64,000 bases of DNA, from contig NEEC01000033.1 in assembly GCA_002189035.1 (NCBI GenBank), forward strand, positions 1-64,000. Direction: 5' to 3'. The stretch comes from Utricularia gibba. Lineage: Eukaryota; Streptophyta; Magnoliopsida; Lamiales; Lentibulariaceae. The notes under the pieces were generated by a model that had not been told where the DNA came from, did no database searches, and saw only the letters and a program-made list of their open reading frames with translations. The position numbers and the translations under genes are program-made. Below are positions 1 to 11,800 of this stretch, one piece after another. The first letter of the stretch is position 1. Each line of letters begins with the position of its first letter.

Positions 1-2823
1 ATTCGTGCTCCAAGTAGTATAATTTGGAGTTTCGTTTGTCCATAACTGTGGACATATTAAAAACAAACCACAACGAAAAGTGTCTTACGTGTCCTTCCTT
101 GGTGGCTGCGTTTAATATTGTGCTTCTCGTTCTCGAAATTGATGCAAACAAGATACACGGCAAAAGAATCAAATAGCCACTAGAGACATGGTGTATGGGA
201 ATGGTGCATCAAGAATCAGAAGTATCATGGCAACTAATTGAATCAATCAACAGCCAAAACATATGGTGTCAAACTTCATCGGATATGCGATCAAGATGGA
301 AAAAAGTCACATGTTACATCATGAATTTCGTGGCATCACTTATCCCAACACTATTATACTCCAGGTACGCAAAAATGTTTACTTTTAACGAATCCAGTGC
401 ACGTGTGATTTTTAGGCTGCACCCGAATGGTGATGCGCAATGAAATGACTAGGTCGCACATCCTGGTCCACGAAGCACCTCTTCCAAAACATGCAGATCC
501 TAACTCTTCATAGCACACCATTGGGAAGCCCTATTCGAGCTCCAAGTAGTATAATTTGGAGTTCGTTTGTCCCATAACTGTGGACATATTAAAACAAACC
601 ACAACGAAAAGTGTCTTACGTGTCCTTCCTTGGTGGCTGCGTTTAATATTGTGCTTCTCGTTCTCGAAATTGATGCAAACAAGATACACGGCAAAAGAAT
701 CAAATAGCCACTAGAGACATGGTGTATGGGAATGGTGCATCAAGAATCAGAAGTATCATGGCAACTAATTGCATCAATCAACAGCCAAAACATATGGTGT
801 CAAACTTCATCGATATGCGATCAAGATGGAAAAAAGTCACATGTTACATCATGAATTTCGTGGCATCACTTATCCCAACACTATTATACTCCAGGTACGC
901 AAAAATGTTTACTTTTAACGAATCCAGTGCACGTGTGATTTTTAGGCTGCACCCCGAATGGTGATGCGCAATGAAATGACTAGTCGCACATCCTGGTCTA
1001 CGAAGCACCTCTTCCAAAACATGCAGATCCTAACTCTTCATAGCACACCATTGGGAAGCCCGATTCGAGCTCCAAGTAGTATAATTTGGAGTTTCGTTTG
1101 TCCGATAACTGTGGACATATTAAAAACAAACCACAACGAAAAGTGTCTTACGTGTCCTTCCTTGGTGGCTGCGTTTAAATATTGTGCTTCTCGTTCTCGA
1201 AATTGATGCAAACAAGATACACGGCAAAAGAATCAAATAGCCACTAGAGACATGGTGTATGGGAATGGTGCATCAAGAATCAGAAGTATCATGGCAACTA
1301 ATTGCATCAATCAACAGCCAAAACATATGGTGTCAAACTTCATCGGATATGCGATCAAGATGGAAAAAAGTCACATGTTACATCATGAATTTCGTGGCAT
1401 CACTTATCCCAACACTATTATACTCCAGGTACGCAAAAATGTTTACTTTTAACGAATCCAGTGCACGTGTGATTTTTAGGCTGCACCCCGAATGGTGATG
1501 CGCAATGAAATGACTATGTCGCACATCCTGGTCCACGAAGCAAAATGCCACACTTGCTCAAGAAGCAAATTGGGTGTTTTTAATAAAAATTTGCATTTTC
1601 GTGTCGAGTGTCCAACGATAACTTGGACATATTAAAAACAAACCACAACGAAAAGTGTCTTACGTGTCCTTCCTTGGTGGCTGCGTTTAATATTGTGCTT
1701 CTCGTTCGAAATTGATGCAAACAAGATACACGGCAAAAATCAAATAGCCACTAGAGACATGGTGTATGGGAATGGTGCATCAAGAATCAGAAGTATCATG
1801 GCAACTAATTGAATCAATCAACAGCCAAAACATATGGTGTCAAACTTCATCGGATATGCGATCAAGATGGAAAAAAGTCACATGTTACATCATGAATTTC
1901 GTGGCATCACTTATCCCAACACTATTATACTCCAGGTACGCAAAAATGTTTACTTTTAACGAATCCAGTGCACGTGTGATTTTTAGGCTGCACCCCGAAT
2001 GGTGATGCGCAATGAAATGACTAGGTCGCACATCCTGGTCCACGAAGCACCTCTTCCAAAACATGCAGATGCTAACTCTTCATAGCACACCATTGGGAAG
2101 CCCGATTCGAGCTCCAAGTAGTATAATTTGGAGTTACGTTTGTCCATAACTGTGGACATATTAAAAACAAACCACAACGAAAAGTGTCTTACGTGTCCTT
2201 CCTTGGTGGCTGCGTTTAATATTGTGCTTCTCGTTCTCGAAATTGATGCAAAAGATACACGGCAAAAGAATCAAATAGCCACTAGAGACATGGTGTATGG
2301 GAATGGTGCATCAAGAATCAGAAGTATCATAGCAACTAATTGCATCAATCAACAGCCAAAACATATGGTGTCAAACTTCATCGGATATGCGATCAAGATG
2401 GAAAAAAGTCACATGTTACATCATGAATTTCGTGGCATCACTTATCCCAACACTATTATACTCCAGGTACGCAAAAATGTTTACTTTTAACGAATCCAGT
2501 GCACGTGTGATTTTTAGGCTGCACCCCGAATGGTGATGCGCAATGAAATGACTAGGTCGCACATCCTGGTCCACGAAGCACCTCTTCCAAAACATGCAGA
2601 TCCTAACTCTTCATAGCACACCATTGGGAAGCCCGATTCGAGCTCCAAGTAGTATAATTTGGAGTTTCGTTTGTCCGATAACTGTGGACATATTAAAAAC
2701 AAACCACAACGAAAAGTGTCTTACGTGTCCTTCCTTGGTGGCTGCGTTTAATATTGTGCTTCTCGTTCTCGAAATTGATGCAAACAAGATACACGGCAAA
2801 AGAATCAAATAGCCACTAGAGAC
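1..2823 (+). repeat. Satellite units with mixed A/B markers
   Basis: About five units start at 188, 719, 1252, 1759 and 2290, preceded by a partial unit. They carry mosaics of subfamily markers. The unit starting at 719 has ATTGCATCAATC (B) with TTTTTAGGC (A). The stretch at 528-545 joins CCTATTCG (B) to GAGCTCC (A). The stretch at 2065-2140 has GATGCTAAC (B), GATTCGAGCTCC (A) and GAGTTACG (B) in succession. One unit (1252-1758) is only 507 bp because a short non-satellite stretch replaces part of it. This looks like the edge of the pure A block, where the two subfamilies have exchanged sequence. Confidence 0.85.
1542..1608. other. Short non-satellite insert with inverted repeats
   Basis: After CACGAAGCA the monomer stops matching for about 67 bp and resumes at about 1609 with a variant of TGTCCGATAACTG. 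The replaced monomer segment would be about 90-100 bp, so this is a substitution and not a simple insertion. The stretch is AT-rich and holds nested inverted repeats: AAAATGC at 1542-1548 with GCATTTT at 1593-1599, and GCAAATT at 1565-1571 with AATTTGC at 1588-1594. It contains no coding sequence. It could be a fragment of a small hairpin-forming element or a diverged satellite relic. I found no target-site duplication. Confidence 0.6.
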
Positions 2824-5540
2824 ATGGTGTATGGGAATGGTGCATCAAGAATCAGAAGTATCATGGCAACTAATTGAATCAATCAACAGCCAAAACATAT
2901 GGTGTCAAACTTCATCGGATATGCGATCAAGATGGAAAAAAGTCACATGTTACATCATGAATTTCGTGGCATCACTTATCCCAACACTATTATACTCCAG
3001 GTACGCAAAAATGTTTACTTTTAACGAATCCAGTGCACGTGTGATTTTTAGGCTGCACCCCGAATGGTGATGCGCAATGAAATGACTAGGTCGCACATCC
3101 TGGTCCACGAAGCACCTCTTCCAAAACATGCAGATCCTAACTCTTCATAGCACACCATTGGGAAGCCCGATTCGAGCTCCAAGTAGTATAATTTGGAGTT
3201 TCGTTTGTCCGATAACTGTGGACATATTAAAAACAAACCACAACGAAAAGTGTCTTACGTGTCCTTCCTTGGTGGCTGCGTTTAATATTGTGCTTCTCGT
3301 TCTCGAAATTGATGCAAACAAGATACACGGCAAAAGAATCAAATAGCCACTAGAGACATGTGTATGGGAATGGTGCATCAAGAATCAGAAGTATCATAGC
3401 AACTAATTGAATCAATCAACAGCCAAAACATATGGTGTCAAACTTCATCGGATATGCGATCAAGATGGAAAAAAGTCACATGTTACATCATGAATTTCGT
3501 GGCATCACTTATCCCAACACTATTATACTCCAGGTACGCAAAAATGTTTACTTTTAACGAATCCAGTGCACGTGTGATTTTTAGGCTGCACCCCGAATGG
3601 TGATGCGCAATGAAATGACTAGGTCGCACATCCTGGTCCACGAAGCACCTCTTCCAAAACATGCAGATCCTAACTCTTCATAGCACACCATTGGGAAGCC
3701 CGATTCGAGCTCCAAGTAGTATAATTTGGAGTTTCGTTTGTCCGATAACTGTGGACATATTAAAAACAAACCACAACGAAAAGTGTCTTACGTGTCCTTC
3801 CTTGGTGGCTGCGTTTAATATTGTGCTTCTCGTTCTCGAAATTGATGCAAACAAGATACACGGCAAAAGAATCAAATAGCCACTAGAGACATGGTGTATG
3901 GGAATGGTGCATCAAGAATCAGAAGTATCATGGCAACTAATTGAATCAATCAACAGCCAAAACATATGGTGTCAAACTTCATCGGATATGCGATCAAGAT
4001 GGAAAAAAGTCACATGTTACATCATGAATTTCGTGGCATCACTTATCCCAACACTATTATACTCCAGGTACGCAAAAATGTTTACTTTTAACGAATCCAG
4101 TGCACGTGTGATTTTTAGGCTGCACCCCGAATGGTGATGCGCAATGAAATGACTAGGTCGCACATCCTGGTCCACGAAGCACCTCTTCCAAAACATGCAG
4201 ATCCTAACTCTTCATAGCACACCATTGGGAAGCCCGATTCGAGCTCCAAGTAGTATAATTTGGAGTTTCGTTTGTCCGATAACTGTGGACATATTAAAAA
4301 CAAACCACAACGAAAAGTGTCTTACGTGTCCTTCCTTGGTGGCTGCGTTTAATATTGTGCTTCTCGTTCTCGAAATTGATGCAAACAAGATACACGGCAA
4401 AAGAATCAAATAGCCACTAGAGACATGGTGTATGGGAATGGTGCATCAAGAATCAGAAGTATCATGCAACTAATTGAATCAATCAACAGCCAAAACATAT
4501 GGTGTCAAACTTCATCGGATATGCGATCAAGATGGAAAAAAGTCACATGTTACATCATGAATTTCGTGGCATCACTTATCCCAACACTATTATACTCCAG
4601 GTACGCAAAAATGTTTACTTTTAACGAATCCAGTGCACGTGTGATTTTTAGGCTGCACCCCGAATGGTGATGCGCAATGAAATGACTAGGTCGCACATCC
4701 TGGTCCACGAAGCACCTCTTCCAAAACATGCAGATCCTAACTCTTCATAGCACACCATTGGGAAGCCCGATTCGAGCTCCAAGTAGTATAATTTGGAGTT
4801 TCGTTTGTCCGATAACTGTGGACATATTAAAAACAAACCACAACGAAAAGTGTCTTACGTGTCCTTCCTTGGTGGCTGCGTTTAATATTGTGCTTCTCGT
4901 TCTCGAAATTGATGCAAACAAGATACACGGCAAAAGAATCAAATAGCCACTAGAGACATGGTGTATGGGAATGGTGCATCAAGAATCAGAAGTATCATGG
5001 CAACTAATTGAATCAATCAACAGCCAAAACATATGGTGTCAAACTTCATCGGATATGCGATCAAGATGGAAAAAAGTCACATGTTACATCATGAATTTCG
5101 TGGCATCACTTATCCCAACACTATTATACTCCAGGTACGCAAAAATGTTTACTTTTAACGAATCCAGTGCACGTGTGATTTTTAGGCTGCACCCCGAATG
5201 GTGATGCGCAATGAAATGACTAGGTCGCACATCCTGGTCCACGAAGCACCTCTTCCAAAACATGCAGATCCTAACTCTTCATAGCACACCATTGGGAAGC
5301 CCGATTCGAGCTCCAAGTAGTATAATTTGGAGTTTCGTTTGTCCGATAACTGTGGACATATTAAAAACAAACCACAACGAAAAGTGTCTTACGTGTCCTT
5401 CCTTGGTGGCTGCGTTTAATATTGTGCTTCTCGTTCTCGAAATTGATGCAAACAAGATACACGGCAAAAGAATCAAATAGCCACTAGAGACATGGTGTAT
5501 GGGAATGGTGCATCAAGAATCAGAAGTATCATGGCAACTA

Positions 5541-5551
5541 ATTGAATCAAT
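5541..5551 (+). other. Near-palindrome ATTGA(A)TCAAT
   Basis: This is an 11-bp odd-centred palindrome present once per A monomer. B units read ATTGCATCAAT and keep only partial symmetry. A recurrent one-base loss gives the perfect palindrome ATTGATCAAT, for example at about 16211, 16741, 18866, 19927, 20862 and 24425. Confidence 0.55.
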
Positions 5552-5700
5552 CAACAGCCAAAACATATGGTGTCAAACTTCATCGGATATGCGATCAAGA
5601 TGGAAAAAAGTCACATGTTACATCATGAATTTCGTGGCATCACTTATCCCAACACTATTATACTCCAGGTACGCAAAAATGTTTACTTTTAACGAATCCA

Positions 5701-5709
5701 GTGCACGTG
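5701..5709 (+). other. Overlapping GTGCAC and CACGTG palindromes
   Basis: GTGCACGTG holds an ApaLI-type palindrome overlapping CACGTG, the core of the G-box/E-box bound by bHLH and bZIP factors. It occurs once per monomer in both subfamilies and survives in most damaged patches. A 6-bp match is weak evidence. I record it as a landmark and claim no regulatory site. Confidence 0.4.
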
Positions 5710-5840
5710 TGATTTTTAGGCTGCACCCCGAATGGTGATGCGCAATGAAATGACTAGGTCGCACATCCTGGTCCACGAAGCACCTCTTCCAAAACATGCA
5801 GATCCTAACTCTTCATAGCACACCATTGGGAAGCCCGATT

Positions 5841-5871
5841 CGAGCTCCAAGTAGTATAATTTGGAGTTTCG
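5841..5871 (+). other. Dyad 1 (imperfect hairpin), A form
   Basis: The arms CTCCAA (5845-5850) and TTGGAG (5861-5866) flank a 10-nt loop. The outer bases CGAG (5841-5844) and TTTCG (5867-5871) extend the stem with one G-T wobble and one bulged T. The structure recurs once per A monomer. In B the outer bases are CGTG and TTACG (42748-42778 in the B reference), which keeps the pairing because A-T becomes T-A. No function is demonstrated. Confidence 0.6.
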
Positions 5872-5873
5872 TT

Positions 5874-5892
5874 TGTCCGATAACTGTGGACA
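5874..5892 (+). other. Dyad 2 (TGTCC/GGACA)
   Basis: TGTCC (5874-5878) and GGACA (5888-5892) are reverse complements separated by 9 nt, starting 3 nt after dyad 1. The arms are the same in A and B; only the loop base next to the left arm differs (G in A, C in B). Near the non-satellite insert at 1609-1629 the arms are longer, TGTCCAA and TTGGACA. Confidence 0.55.
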
Positions 5893-8800
5893 TATTAAAA
5901 ACAAACCACAACGAAAAGTGTCTTACGTGTCCTTCCTTGGTGGCTGCGTTTAATATTGTGCTTCTCGTTCTCGAAATTGATGCAAACAAGATACACGGCA
6001 AAAGAATCAAATAGCCACTAGAGACATGGTGTATGGGAATGGTGCATCAAGAATCAGAAGTATCATGGCAACTAATTGAATCAATCAACAGCCAAAACAT
6101 ATGGTGTCAAACTTCATCGGATATGCGATCAAGATGGAAAAAAGTCACATGTTACATCATGAATTTCGTGGCATCACTTATCCCAACACTATTATACTCC
6201 AGGTACGCAAAAATGTTTACTTTTAACGAATCCAGTGCACGTGTGATTTTTAGGCTGCACCCCGAATGGTGATGCGCAATGAAATGACTAGGTCGCACAT
6301 CCTGGTCCACGAAGCACCTCTTCCAAAACATGCAGATCCTAACTCTTCATAGCACACCATTGGGAAGCCCGATTCGAGCTCCAAGTAGTATAATTTGGAG
6401 TTTCGTTTGTCCGATAACTGTGGACATATTAAAAACAAACCACAACGAAAAGTGTCTTACGTGTCCTTCCTTGGTGGCTGCGTTTAATATTGTGCTTCTC
6501 GTTCTCGAAATTGATGCAACAAGATACACGGCAAAAGAATCAAATAGCCACTAGAGACATGGTGTATGGGAATGGTGCATCAAGAATCAGAAGTATCATG
6601 GCAACTAATTGAATCAATCAACAGCCAAAACATATGGTGTCAAACTTCATCGGATATGCGATCAAGATGGAAAAAAGTCACATGTTACATCATGAATTTC
6701 GTGGCATCACTTATCCCAACACTATTATACTCCAGGTACGCAAAAATGTTTACTTTTAACGAATCCAGTGCACGTGTGATTTTTAGGCTGCACCCCGAAT
6801 GGTGATGCGCAATGAAATGACTATGTCGCACATCCTGGTCCACGAAGCACCTCTTCCAAAACATGCAGATCCTAACTCTTCATAGCACACCATTGGGAAG
6901 CCCGATTCGAGCTCCAAGTAGTATAATTTGGAGTTTCGTTTGTCCGATAACTGTGGACATATTAAAAACAAACCACAACGAAAAGTGTCTTACGTGTCCT
7001 TCCTTGGTGGCTGCGTTTAATATTGTGCTTCTCGTTCTCGAAATTGATGCAAACAAGATACACGGCAAAAGAATCAAATAGCCACTAGAGACATGGTGTA
7101 TGGGAATGGTGCATCAAGAATCAGAAGTATCATGCAACTAATTGAATCAATCAACAGCCAAAACATATGGTGTCAAACTTCATCGGATATGCGATCAAGA
7201 TGGAAAAAAGTCACATGTTACATCATGAATTTCGTGGCATCACTTATCCCAACACTATTATACTCCAGGTACGCAAAAATGTTTACTTTTAACGAATCCA
7301 GTGCACGTGTGATTTTTAGGCTGCACCCCGAATGGTGATGCGCAATGAAATGACTAGGTCGCACATCCTGGTCCACGAAGCACCTCTTCCAAAACATGCA
7401 GATCCTAACTCTTCATAGCACACCATTGGGAAGCCCGATTCGAGCTCCAAGTAGTATAATTTGGAGTTTCGTTTGTCCGATAACTGTGGACATATTAAAA
7501 ACAAACCACAACGAAAAGTGTCTTACGTGTCCTTCCTTGGTGGCTGCGTTTAATATTGTGCTTCTCGTTCTCGAAATTGATGCAAACAAGATACACGGCA
7601 AAAGAATCAAATAGCCACTAGAGACATGGTGTATGGGAATGGTGCATCAAGAATCAGAAGTATCATGGCAACTAATTGAATCAATCAACAGCCAAAACAT
7701 ATGGTGTCAAACTTCATCGGATATGCGATCAAGATGGAAAAAAGTCACATGTTACATCATGAATTTCGTGGCATCACTTATCCCAACACTATTATACTCC
7801 AGGTACGCAAAAATGTTTACTTTTAACGAATCCAGTGCACGTGTGATTTTTAGGCTGCACCCCGAATGGTGATGCGCAATGAAATGACTAGGTCGCACAT
7901 CCTGGTCCACGAAGCACCTCTTCCAAAACATGCAGATCCTAACTCTTCATAGCACACCATTGGGAAGCCCGATTCGAGCTCCAAGTAGTATAATTTGGAG
8001 TTTCGTTTGTCCGATAACTGTGGACATATTAAAAACAAACCACAACGAAAAGTGTCTTACGTGTCCTTCCTTGGTGGCTGCGTTTAATATTGTGCTTCTC
8101 GTTCTCGAAATTGATGCAAACAAGATACACGGCAAAAGAATCAAATAGCCACTAGAGACATGGTGTATGGGAATGGTGCATCAAGAATCAGAAGTATCAT
8201 GCAACTAATTGAATCAATCAACAGCCAAAACATATGGTGTCAAACTTCATCGGATATGCGATCAAGATGGAAAAAAGTCACATGTTACATCATGAATTTC
8301 GTGGCATCACTTATCCCAACACTATTATACTCCAGGTACGCAAAAATGTTTACTTTTAACGAATCCAGTGCACGTGTGATTTTTAGGCTGCACCCCGAAT
8401 GGTGATGCGCAATGAAATGACTAGTCGCACATCCTGGTCCACGAAGCACCTCTTCCAAAACATGCAGATCCTAACTCTTCATAGCACACCATTGGGAAGC
8501 CCGATTCGAGCTCCAAGTAGTATAATTTGGAGTTTCGTTTGTCCGATAACTGTGGACATATTAAAAACAAACCACAACGAAAAGTGTCTTACGTGTCCTT
8601 CCTTGGTGGCTGCGTTTAATATTGTGCTTCTCGTTCTCGAAATTGATGCAAACAAGATACACGGCAAAAGAATCAAATAGCCACTAGAGACATGGTGTAT
8701 GGGAATGGTGCATCAAGAATCAGAAGTATCATGGCAACTAATTGAATCAATCAACAGCCAAAACATATGGTGTCAAACTTCATCGGATATGCGATCAAGA

Positions 8801-11800
8801 TGGAAAAAAGTCACATGTTACATCATGAATTTCGTGGCATCACTTATCCCAACACTATTATACTCCAGGTACGCAAAAATGTTTACTTTTAACGAATCCA
8901 GTGCACGTGTGATTTTTAGGCTGCACCCCGAATGGTGATGCGCAATGAAATGACTAGGTCGCACATCCTGGTCCACGAAGCACCTCTTCCAAAACATGCA
9001 GATCCTAACTCTTCATAGCACACCATTGGGAAGCCCGATTCGAGCTCCAAGTAGTATAATTTGGAGTTTCGTTTGTCCGATAACTGTGGACATATTAAAA
9101 ACAAACCACAACGAAAAGTGTCTTACGTGTCCTTCCTTGGTGGCTGCGTTTAATATTGTGCTTCTCGTTCTCGAAATTGATGCAAACAAGATACACGGCA
9201 AAAGAATCAAATAGCCACTAGAGACATGGTGTATGGGAATGGTGCATCAAGAATCAGAAGTATCATGGCAACTAATTGAATCAATCAACAGCCAAAACAT
9301 ATGGTGTCAAACTTCATCGGATATGCGATCAAGATGGAAAAAAGTCACATGTTACATCATGAATTTCGTGGCATCACTTATCCCAACACTATTATACTCC
9401 AGGTACGCAAAAATGTTTACTTTTAACGAATCCAGTGCACGTGTGATTTTTAGGCTGCACCCCGAATGGTGATGCGCAATGAAATGACTAGGTCGCACAT
9501 CCTGGTCCACGAAGCACCTCTTCCAAAACATGCAGATCCTAACTCTTCATAGCACACCATTGGGAAGCCCGATTCGAGCTCCAAGTAGTATAATTTGGAG
9601 TTTCGTTTGTCCGATAACTGTGGACATATTAAAAACAAACCACAACGAAAAGTGTCTTACGTGTCCTTCCTTGGTGGCTGCGTTTAATATTGTGCTTCTC
9701 GTTCTCGAAATTGATGCAAAAGATACACGGCAAAAGAATCAAATAGCCACTAGAGACATGGTGTATGGGAATGGTGCATCAAGAATCAGAAGTATCATGG
9801 CAACTAATTGAATCAATCAACAGCCAAAACATATGGTGTCAAACTTCATCGGATATGCGATCAAGATGGAAAAAAGTCACATGTTACATCATGAATTTCG
9901 TGGCATCACTTATCCCAACACTATTATACTCCAGGTACGCAAAAATGTTTACTTTTAACGAATCCAGTGCACGTGTGATTTTTAGGCTGCACCCCGAATG
10001 GTGATGCGCAATGAAATGACTAGGTCGCACATCCTGGTCCACGAAGCACCTCTTCCAAAACATGCAGATCCTAACTCTTCATAGCACACCATTGGGAAGC
10101 CCGATTCGAGCTCCAAGTAGTATAATTTGGAGTTTCGTTTGTCCGATAACTGTGGACATATTAAAAACAAACCACAACGAAAAGTGTCTTACGTGTCCTT
10201 CCTTGGTGGCTGCGTTTAATATTGTGCTTCTCGTTCTCGAAATTGATGCAAACAAGATACACGGCAAAAGAATCAAATAGCCACTAGAGACATGGTGTAT
10301 GGGAATGGTGCATCAAGAATCAGAAGTATCATGGCAACTAATTGAATCAATCAACAGCCAAAACATATGGTGTCAAACTTCATCGGATATGCGATCAAGA
10401 TGGAAAAAAGTCACATGTTACATCATGAATTTCGTGGCATCACTTATCCCAACACTATTATACTCCAGGTACGCAAAAATGTTTACTTTTAACGAATCCA
10501 GTGCACGTGTGATTTTTAGGCTGCACCCCGAATGGTGATGCGCAATGAAATGACTAGGTCGCACATCCTGGTCCACGAAGCACCTCTTCCAAAACATGCA
10601 GATCCTAACTCTTCATAGCACACCATTGGGAAGCCCGATTCGAGCTCCAAGTAGTATAATTTGGAGTTTCGTTTGTCCGATAACTGTGGACATATTAAAA
10701 ACAAACCACAACGAAAAGTGTCTTACGTGTCCTTCCTTGGTGGCTGCGTTTAATATTGTGCTTCTCGTTCTCGAAATTGATGCAAACAAGATACACGGCA
10801 AAAGAATCAAATAGCCACTAGAGACATGGTGTATGGGAATGGTGCATCAAGAATCAGAAGTATCATGGCAACTAATTGAATCAATCAACAGCCAAAACAT
10901 ATGGTGTCAAACTTCATCGGATATGCGATCAAGATGGAAAAAAGTCACATGTTACATCATGAATTTCGTGGCATCACTTATCCCAACACTATTATACTCC
11001 AGGTACGCAAAAATGTTTACTTTTAACGAATCCAGTGCACGTGTGATTTTTAGGCTGCACCCCGAATGGTGATGCGCAATGAAATGACTAGGTCGCACAT
11101 CCTGGTCCACGAAGCACCTCTTCCAAAACATGCAGATCCTAACTCTTCATAGCACACCATTGGGAAGCCCGATTCGAGCTCCAAGTAGTATAATTTGGAG
11201 TTTCGTTTGTCCGATAACTGTGGACATATTAAAAACAAACCACAACGAAAAGTGTCTTACGTGTCCTTCCTTGGTGGCTGCGTTTAATATTGTGCTTCTC
11301 GTTCTCGAAATTGATGCAAACAAGATACACGGCAAAAGAATCAAATAGCCACTAGAGACATGGTGTATGGGAATGGTGCATCAAGAATCAGAAGTATCAT
11401 GGCAACTAATTGAATCAATCAACAGCCAAAACATATGGTGTCAAACTTCATCGGATATGCGATCAAGATGGAAAAAAGTCACATGTTACATCATGAATTT
11501 CGTGGCATCACTTATCCCAACACTATTATACTCCAGGTACGCAAAAATGTTTACTTTTAACGAATCCAGTGCACGTGTGATTTTTAGGCTGCACCCCGAA
11601 TGGTGATGCGCAATGAAATGACTAGGTCGCACATCCTGGTCCACGAAGCACCTCTTCCAAAACATGCAGATCCTAACTCTTCATAGCACACCATTGGGAA
11701 GCCCGATTCGAGCTCCAAGTAGTATAATTTGGAGTTTCGTTTGTCCGATAACTGTGGACATATTAAAAACAAACCACAACGAAAAGTGTCTTACGTGTCC

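Larger units (their letters stand above)
5492..6025 (+). repeat. Reference monomer, subfamily A (534 bp)
   Basis: This is an intact copy from the homogeneous block, phased on the ATG of ATGGTGTATGGG. Landmarks in order are: ATTGAATCAAT at 5541-5551; CCAAAACATATGG at 5558; a GCGATCAAGATGG tract near 5591 followed by a run of six A; GTGCACGTG at 5701-5709; TTTTTAGGC just after; GATGCGCAATG near 5737; ACTAGGTCGC; GATCCTAAC near 5800; a SacI site GAGCTC at 5842-5847; two dyads at 5841-5892; and CAAACAAGATACACGG near 5982. The length 534 is 3 x 178, so reading frames stay in register from unit to unit, but stops interrupt all of them. Neighbouring units differ from this copy by only a few one-base changes. 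Confidence 0.95.

Noticed and set aside
5704-5709. Functional G-box promoter element in each monomer
   Set aside because: A 6-bp palindrome recurs simply because the monomer recurs. There is no transcription unit or supporting promoter context.
5711-5722. Telomere-like TTTTTAGG
   Set aside because: A single TTTTTAGGC per monomer, changed to TTTTTCGGC in B. There is no tandem TTTAGGG or TTAGGG run anywhere.
5866-5883. CENP-B box in TTTCGTTTGTCCGATAA
   Set aside because: It shares only TTCGTT with the vertebrate box. The required A and CGGG positions do not match.
5492-6025. Relation to Arabidopsis 178-bp centromere repeat because 534 = 3 x 178
   Set aside because: Thirds of the monomer do not resemble each other at a 178-bp offset, and the sequence does not resemble that repeat as I remember it. 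The number match is likely coincidence.
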